From Parabacteroides sp. (lineage in GTDB: Bacteria > Bacteroidota > Bacteroidia > Bacteroidales > Tannerellaceae), in NCBI GenBank assembly GCA_017937385.1, contig JAGBDR010000060.1:1-38666 (forward strand): a stretch of 38,666 bases of DNA, read 5' to 3'. Within the stretch, counting starts at the first letter, position 1, and every line of letters begins with the position of its first letter. Below are positions 35,080 through 38,666 of the stretch, piece after piece. The notes below the pieces were generated by a model, which had not been told where the DNA came from, made no database searches, and worked only from the letters and a program-made list of their open reading frames with translations. Made by a program: the position numbers and the translations under genes.

Positions 35080-35103
35080 GGGGCGGCTCGTGAACCGCCT
35101 TTA
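35080..35103 (-). repeat. GC-rich 24-base hairpin repeat in the ilvD leader
   Basis: On the minus strand AGGCGGTTC, ACG, AGCCGCCCC form a stem-loop related to those at 29976-29999 and 30867-30918. It lies between the attenuator terminator and ilvD. Confidence 0.65.
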
Positions 35104-35125
35104 TACATTATATTATATACATATC

Positions 35126-35157
35126 AAAAAAGCCTTTCCCGATAAGGAGAAAGGCTT
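35126..35157 (-). terminator. Attenuator terminator of the ilv operon
   Basis: On the minus strand AAGCCTTTC (35157-35149), one bulged T, CC, a 5-base loop, GG and GAAAGGCTT (35138-35130) form an 11-bp stem followed by a T-run. Bases 35143-35154 are exactly complementary to 35197-35208 at the leader stop codon, so a 12-bp antiterminator competes with it. Confidence 0.9.
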
Positions 35158-35196
35158 AAGAAATATCTTCAATACGATTTCACAACTTCTTACACA

Positions 35197-35208
35197 CCTT
35201 TCTCCTTA
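35197..35208 (-). promoter_or_regulatory. Antiterminator arm of the ilv attenuator
   Basis: The minus strand reads TAAGGAGAAAGG; its first three bases are the leader stop codon. It is a perfect complement of CCTTTCTCCTTA in the terminator 5' side. It can also pair weakly (TCCTT with AAGGA) with Leu codons in the leader (35224-35228), which could act as the pause or anti-antiterminator hairpin. Confidence 0.8.
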
Positions 35209-35265
35209 CCTACTAATGACTAGAAGGACCACCACGAGAATAATATGCAATACGTTGTTCATCAT
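35206..35265 (-). CDS. ilvL: Leader peptide of the ilv operon (19 residues)
   Basis: The frame runs from ATG (35265) to TAA (35206-35208). The sequence is MMNNVLHIILVVVLLVISR. Twelve of 19 residues are branched-chain: five Val (including three in a row), four Leu and three Ile (two adjacent). It lies about 30 bases after the predicted start of transcription and before overlapping antiterminator and terminator. It is therefore a control peptide for transcription attenuation by charged Val, Leu and Ile tRNA. The three amino acids match the operon, whose enzymes (IlvBH, IlvC, IlvD) serve all three. Confidence 0.88.
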   Translation of the reverse strand: MMNNVLHIILVVVLLVISR

Positions 35266-35297
35266 CTTTCCAATGTCTCTATTCTTGTTTGACGCTG

Positions 35298-35328
35298 CAA
35301 ATGTAGAACAATAATTCATACAAGCAAA
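35298..35328 (-). promoter_or_regulatory. Promoter of the ilv operon
   Basis: On the minus strand TTTG (35328-35325), 19 bases, then TACATTTG (35305-35298) is an exact match to the Bacteroidetes consensus TTTG-N19-TAnnTTTG. It lies 32 bases before the leader ATG. Confidence 0.88.
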
Positions 35329-35420
35329 GAAATTAAAAGAAAAATATTGATTTCACTTACATTTATTCAGAATCAAAACGCAATCACTTTCATTTTAACA
35401 ATCCAACATACCTTTTTCAA

Positions 35421-36017
35421 TCATTTCTCAACCGGTGCATACAATACCGCCTTCCCATAGCCCAACTTCTTTATCTTACCGGATTCGATCATTTCCTTTA
35501 TATCACGGGCAGCGGTAGAGCGGGTACAGCCGTTCAAACGCATATATTGAGCCGTCGTGAAATATTCCCTCTCTTGCAACGTGAGCAATATACGCCCTTT
35601 CCTTTGTTCCGGCGAATAAAGCGTAGCCTTGGCTTCGGAATCCCGTTCCAAATCGATCGACCTCAACTGGTTTTTCATCTTTTTACTTCCTTTGAAATGG
35701 ATATTCCCGAAACGCACGGACCAAGAACGCAATTCCTTCTTATCCATCACCGGACGGCATTTCAGAGAGAGGGAGAAAGAACCCAAATCTTCCAACTCGA
35801 CCGTATATCCCTGCCGCAGATTCCGGGCAATGATTTTAGCCAGCGCATCCAGCATTCCTTTGGTCGTAGCGGTGGAATAGCCGCTTCCATCCGCTATCTG
35901 TTCCGCGATTTCCTGCGTACGAACCGTTCCTTTCGGGACAATCCGGGCATGTAACGGTTGCTTTTCCCCGTTCCCTTTCGGATTGGGATTTTCATACAAA
36001 GCATATTTTGCTCCCAT
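35421..36017 (-). CDS. HU-related DNA-binding protein with C-terminal winged-helix domain
   Basis: The 198-residue protein begins with an HU/IHF-type fold as in the HU-HIG family of Bacteroidetes (MGAKYALYENPNPKG, then ARIVPKGTVRTQEIAEQIADGSGYS, and the ELEDLGSFSLSLK arm near residue 75-90). Residues about 140-198 are a short winged-helix region (LTLQEREYFTTAQYMRLNGCTRSTAARDIKEMIESGKIKKLGYGKAVLYAP) that looks like a DeoR-type or MarR-type helix-turn-helix. It should bind DNA in the cytoplasm; target and function are unknown. It has a repeat-rich leader of its own. Confidence 0.85.
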   Translation of the reverse strand: MGAKYALYENPNPKGNGEKQPLHARIVPKGTVRTQEIAEQIADGSGYSTATTKGMLDALAKIIARNLRQGYTVELEDLGSFSLSLKCRPVMDKKELRSWSVRFGNIHFKGSKKMKNQLRSIDLERDSEAKATLYSPEQRKGRILLTLQEREYFTTAQYMRLNGCTRSTAARDIKEMIESGKIKKLGYGKAVLYAPVEK

Positions 36018-36057
36018 AATACTTATTTTTAATGAATAAAACCCATATTCTATTGCC

Positions 36058-36142
36058 TTTCACAACTGTGCTCCTTGTGTTTCACAGCTGTGTTCCTTCT
36101 GTTTGACAGTTGTGTTCCTTGTGTTTCACAGCTGTCAAACAC
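36058..36142. repeat. Array of 22-base units in the leader of the HU-like gene
   Basis: Units begin at 36058, 36080, 36102 and 36124 (last incomplete). Each contains a near-palindrome: CACAACTGTG, CACAGCTGTG (perfect), GACAGTTGTG and CACAGCTGTC. Unit 1 is complementary to unit 3, and unit 2 to unit 4. On the minus strand each linker reads AAGGA. The array lies between the predicted transcription start and the ATG, so it is transcribed. Confidence 0.85.
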
Positions 36143-36156
36143 AAACTACATAGGCA

Positions 36157-36164
36157 CAAATATA
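36157..36164 (-). promoter_or_regulatory. Candidate -7 element of the HU-like gene
   Basis: The minus strand reads TATATTTG, matching TAnnTTTG, 139 bases before the ATG at 36017. No well-spaced -33 box. Confidence 0.45.
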
Positions 36165-36258
36165 CAAAACAATGGGCATGAACCGCTCTATCTGCCGGCA
36201 TATATTTTATTCTTGGCTTGCGACCATTGGAAAAGATCCGATTAAAAACAGCCGAAAA

Positions 36259-37113
36259 CTATTTTTGTCGATATTCGCTTGGGGTCATACCGGTTTCTCG
36301 TTTGAAGAAATAGCCAAATGCGGACTGGCTGGGGAAGTTCAGGCGGTCGGCGACCTCGCTGACAAGTATGTCTTTGCCCTTCAACAACACTTTGGCTTGT
36401 ATCAATGTGGCACGGTTAATCCAATACATCACACTCCGTCCGCTGACTTTGGCTACCAAAGTGGACAAATAGTGTGGCGTGAGAGCCAGTTTGTCGGAAT
36501 AGAAAGAGATCGTCCTATACTGATAGCAATACTCATTTACAAGTTTTTTGAAATGACAAAAAGTTTCATCTTGACGACTCTTCCTTTTTGTCGGGTGTAA
36601 TTCCTGCTCTGCACGATTGATGTACTGGACGTCACTGACGATGGAAGCTATAAGATACCCCACCGCTTCTTGCCGGAAAGGAGTATGCCGGACTATATTC
36701 CACAGATTGCTGACAAGCTCCAGCGTTTCGTTCCAATCATCTTCTCGGGCATGGACAATAAGGTTTTTGCTGACCGGTATATTCTCCTTATACATTATAC
36801 CCATCATGGTATAATCATCACTGCAAGATTTCAACTCCATGATGGTTTCCGGTGCCAACAATATAATATCACCTTTTTTAATGTGATGTTCATCCAATGT
36901 CAATTCAATATCGGCACTTCCTTTTGTAACCCACAAAATACGCCCTTCTACCAAATGATAAGGCTGTCCTATTTTAACAAAGTCATTACAGTATGTCCCG
37001 ATATCAAGAAGCATCCCAATGTGTTCGTTGATAAACGCCAAGTCGGGAAGGTTTTCCAGGCTGCTGAAATCAGTCGTCTGCAATGAGAAATCATTTAGTA
37101 CGCTTCTTGCCAT
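36259..37113 (-). CDS. AraC-family transcriptional regulator
   Basis: The 284-residue protein has a cupin-like ligand-sensing N-terminal domain (about residues 30-130, with HLVEGRILWVTKGSADIEL and KKGDIILLAP). The AraC DNA-binding domain occupies residues 190-284. Both helix-turn-helix motifs are seen: FYSDKLALTPHYLSTLVAKVSG and ILVSEVADRLNFPSQSAFGYFFKRETGMTPSEYRQ. Inducer unknown. It is divergent from the efflux genes at 37280 and is the likely regulator of that locus, a layout common for AraC-TolC-HlyD-ABC export systems in Bacteroidetes. Confidence 0.93.
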   Translation of the reverse strand: MARSVLNDFSLQTTDFSSLENLPDLAFINEHIGMLLDIGTYCNDFVKIGQPYHLVEGRILWVTKGSADIELTLDEHHIKKGDIILLAPETIMELKSCSDDYTMMGIMYKENIPVSKNLIVHAREDDWNETLELVSNLWNIVRHTPFRQEAVGYLIASIVSDVQYINRAEQELHPTKRKSRQDETFCHFKKLVNEYCYQYRTISFYSDKLALTPHYLSTLVAKVSGRSVMYWINRATLIQAKVLLKGKDILVSEVADRLNFPSQSAFGYFFKRETGMTPSEYRQK

Positions 37114-37243
37114 TTTTTATATTGTATTGTTTTTCCGATAAAAATAGATATAAAATCCGAATCATTTACTGATTAAACCAATAATCGTACAATATCAAGA
37201 ATTTAAGTAAGGATTTTGACATAAGAACCACCTATGGGCACTC

Positions 37244-37251
37244 TATTTTTG
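37244..37251 (+). promoter_or_regulatory. Candidate -7 element of the efflux locus
   Basis: TATTTTTG matches TAnnTTTG, 28 bases before the ATG at 37280. The -33 region lacks TTTG, as expected of an activator-dependent promoter. Confidence 0.45.
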
Positions 37252-37279
37252 CGATGTGAAACATAAATCTCAATTAGAT

Positions 37280-37690
37280 ATGAAGTATATCCCGACATTT
37301 TTCATCCTGGTGCTTTTACCGGTACTGGTACAGGCACAGACGGTCACACTTGACGAGTGCCAACGGTTGGCCCAAGAAAATTATCCGCTCATTAAACAAT
37401 ATGATCTGATCCGGCAAACGACCGATTACAGTGTGAGCAACCTCTCGAAAGGATGGCTTCCACAGATTTCAATGGCAGCCCAGGCCACCTACCAGAGCGA
37501 TGTAATGACGCTTCCCGCTCCGTTGCAAACAATGCTCGGACAACAGGGATTCGATGTAAAAGGAGTAAATAAAGATCAATACCGTATCGGATATGAAGAA
37601 GGTAACAATCCTTATGTCGGCAGTTTCGGCCATGCTGCTCACTGCCTGTGGAAACAAAGATGTCGATTACGATGCATCCGGCGTGTTTGA
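37280..37690 (+). pseudogene. TolC-family outer-membrane efflux protein, internally deleted
   Basis: The start at 37280 gives a signal peptide (MKYIPTFFILVLLPVLVQAQ) and the first 95 or so residues of a TolC-type protein (LDECQRLAQENYPLIKQYDLI, then GWLPQISMAAQATYQSD). After KDQYRIG, near 37580, homology ends: the expected ISQT-type strand and the remaining 300 or more residues of the barrel and helical tunnel are missing. The frame runs on for about 35 unrelated residues, overlapping the start of the adaptor gene in another frame, and stops at 37690. The likely cause is a deletion from within tolC to its 3' end. The product cannot form a channel. Confidence 0.82.
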
Positions 37691-38489
37691 AACGACCGAG
37701 GTCATCGTATCAGCCAGAGGAACGGGAGAAATCAAGTCCCTTCATGTGGAAGAGGGACAGAACGTGAAAGCGAACCAACCTCTTGGCGAACTTGACATGA
37801 CGCAGCTCGTGTTGAAAAAGCAACAACTCCACGCCGGCAAAGAGGCCGCAACCAGTCGCAAACTGAACACCGCCCGGCAGGTTGCCTCCCTGCGTCAGCA
37901 GATAGCCAATCTGCAGTCGGAACAAACCCGTTTCAAGGCTTTGCTCAAAGAGGGTGCCGCCACTCAGAAGCAAGTCGATGATATCAGTTACCAGATTGCC
38001 ACGCTCCAGAAACAGCTGGCAGCCACCAACGAGCAGGTTTCCACTGCCAACCAAAGCATCGACGGGCAATCTGCCGGTTTTGACGCACAGATAAAACAGA
38101 TCGACGATATGATGCGACAAGCCGTGATAACGGCTCCCATTAATGGTGTCATTTTGTCCAAATACGCCGAGGCCGGTGAATTTGCCGTACCGGGACGAGC
38201 CTTGTTCAAGGTGGCAAACATGTCGGACATGAAACTGAGGGCGTATGTAACCGCAGGCCAGTTGACCGGATTACAAATCGGGCAGAAAGTAAAAGTCTAT
38301 GCCGACCAAGGGACAAACGAGCGCAAGGAATATGAAGGAACGGTTTCATGGATAAGCAGTGAGGCGGAGTTTACGCCCAAAACCATCCAGACACGCGATG
38401 AACGTTCAAACCTCGTCTATGCCATAAAGATAACCGTCCGGAACGACGGATTGATCAAACGGGGAATGTACGGGGATGTAAAACTATAA
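37593..38489 (+). CDS. HlyD-type membrane fusion lipoprotein (efflux adaptor)
   Basis: The 298-residue protein has a lipoprotein signal with lipobox LTAC (Cys19). Next comes the first lipoyl-like half (GEIKSLHVEEGQNVKANQPLGELD). A coiled-coil hairpin (about residues 75-165: KQQLHAGKEAATSR to QIKQIDDMMRQ) follows, then the second half (VITAPINGVILSKYAEAGEFAVPG) and a beta-barrel domain (LRAYVTAGQLTGLQIGQKVKVYAD). It is intact and full length for the family, which links an inner-membrane ABC exporter to an outer-membrane channel. Its neighbours are both broken, so it probably has no working partners at this locus. Start chosen at the ATG with the lipobox; it overlaps the TolC remnant. Confidence 0.9.
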   Translation: MKKVTILMSAVSAMLLTACGNKDVDYDASGVFETTEVIVSARGTGEIKSLHVEEGQNVKANQPLGELDMTQLVLKKQQLHAGKEAATSRKLNTARQVASLRQQIANLQSEQTRFKALLKEGAATQKQVDDISYQIATLQKQLAATNEQVSTANQSIDGQSAGFDAQIKQIDDMMRQAVITAPINGVILSKYAEAGEFAVPGRALFKVANMSDMKLRAYVTAGQLTGLQIGQKVKVYADQGTNERKEYEGTVSWISSEAEFTPKTIQTRDERSNLVYAIKITVRNDGLIKRGMYGDVKL

Positions 38490-38501
38490 ATCCGGACGGC
38501 C

Positions 38502-38594
38502 ATGTCAATAGTACGTGTGGAAAATCGGCTCATCTGCAAATTTCCGTGGCACGAAAAGTCATCCTCAACCAAAGATAGTACAAAGTCGGTATAA
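38502..38594 (+). pseudogene. Start of an ABC-transporter gene cut by an insertion sequence
   Basis: Twelve bases after the adaptor stop, ATG begins MSIVRVEN, the usual opening of YhiH-type ABC ATPases that follow HlyD in such loci. From codon 9 the sequence changes to the end of an insertion sequence, and the frame stops at 38594 without a Walker motif. Only eight codons are homologous, so the identification rests mainly on position. Confidence 0.5.
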
Positions 38595-38666
38595 GAAAAA
38601 CGGTATATCCGCAATTCCCCGCAGTTGCGCCCTAAAACCTTTAATCTTGGAATTAAGTGATTCAGC
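38527..38666 (-). mobile_element. End of an insertion sequence (ISL3-like) running off the window
   Basis: The element appears to begin at GGCTCATCTGCAAATTTC (38527), like ISL3-family termini that start GGCTC or GGNTCT. The transposase ends 38 bases inside on the minus strand. It interrupts the ABC gene. The other end and any target duplication are outside the window. Confidence 0.6.
38565..38666 (-). CDS. Transposase C-terminus (partial), ISL3-like
   Basis: Reading the minus strand from the window edge gives 33 residues and a TGA (38565-38567). It contains AESLNSKIKGFRAQLRG followed by DIPFFLYRLCTIFG. This matches the AESFNxKIKxFRxQxRG and FFLxRLxxIF pattern at the C-terminus of ISL3-type (DDE) transposases of Bacteroidetes, from memory. 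The catalytic residues, except a Glu that lies near this motif in the family, are outside the window. The gene is not complete here. Confidence 0.6.
   Translation of the reverse strand, partial: AESLNSKIKGFRAQLRGIADIPFFLYRLCTIFG

Overview
The window reads as chromosome of a gut Bacteroidales bacterium, most likely Parabacteroides. The evidence is: promoters of the Bacteroidetes type (TAnnTTTG at -7, TTTG or TTG about 19 bases upstream), almost no Shine-Dalgarno sequences, a full-length SprA (type IX secretion translocon), a secreted protein with a type IX-like C-terminal tail of a kind I associate with Parabacteroides (DUF6383-like), a Bacteroidetes-type ilv operon containing an acyl-ACP thioesterase, and an HU-related DNA-binding protein with an added winged-helix tail. 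The species assignment is inference; no rRNA or tRNA gene is present.

Layout. 1-402: a large nested foldback element without a credible gene. 501-7276: a lipoprotein, a large secreted protein (minus), an MscS channel (minus), and a TPR protein plus membrane acyltransferase (plus). 7362-14118: the leucine operon on the minus strand, in transcription order promoter, leader peptide, attenuator, leuA, leuC, leuD, a second isopropylmalate-synthase-family gene (probably citramalate synthase), leuB. 14549-22704: ruvA and the 7.4-kb sprA. 22716-27473: dxs, trkA and trkH as a minus-strand run, with a secreted metallophosphoesterase upstream. 28837-35328: the ilv operon on the minus strand: promoter, leader peptide, attenuator, ilvD, ilvB, ilvH, acyl-ACP thioesterase, ilvC, terminator. 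35421-38666: an HU-like regulator, an AraC regulator, and a decaying efflux locus (tolC internally deleted, HlyD-type adaptor intact, ABC gene cut by an insertion sequence whose transposase end leaves the window).

How it works together. The two operons encode most of branched-chain amino acid synthesis. Each is preceded by a short unlisted leader peptide followed by mutually exclusive antiterminator and terminator hairpins. The ilv leader is rich in Val, Leu and Ile codons, matching enzymes shared by all three amino acids. The leu leader has paired Ile codons and Leu codons but no Val, which fits an operon serving leucine and, through a citramalate synthase, isoleucine. This codon logic is the most informative regulatory signal in the window.

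The gene junctions, especially in these operons, carry several families of short repeats: AT-rich AATTGACAATT and GATTTATGATTT units that often supply the stop codon of the preceding gene, GC-rich 24-base hairpins, a 23-base hairpin array before ilvC, a 223-bp mirror-symmetric six-hairpin module before the citramalate synthase gene, and a 22-base array before the HU-like gene.
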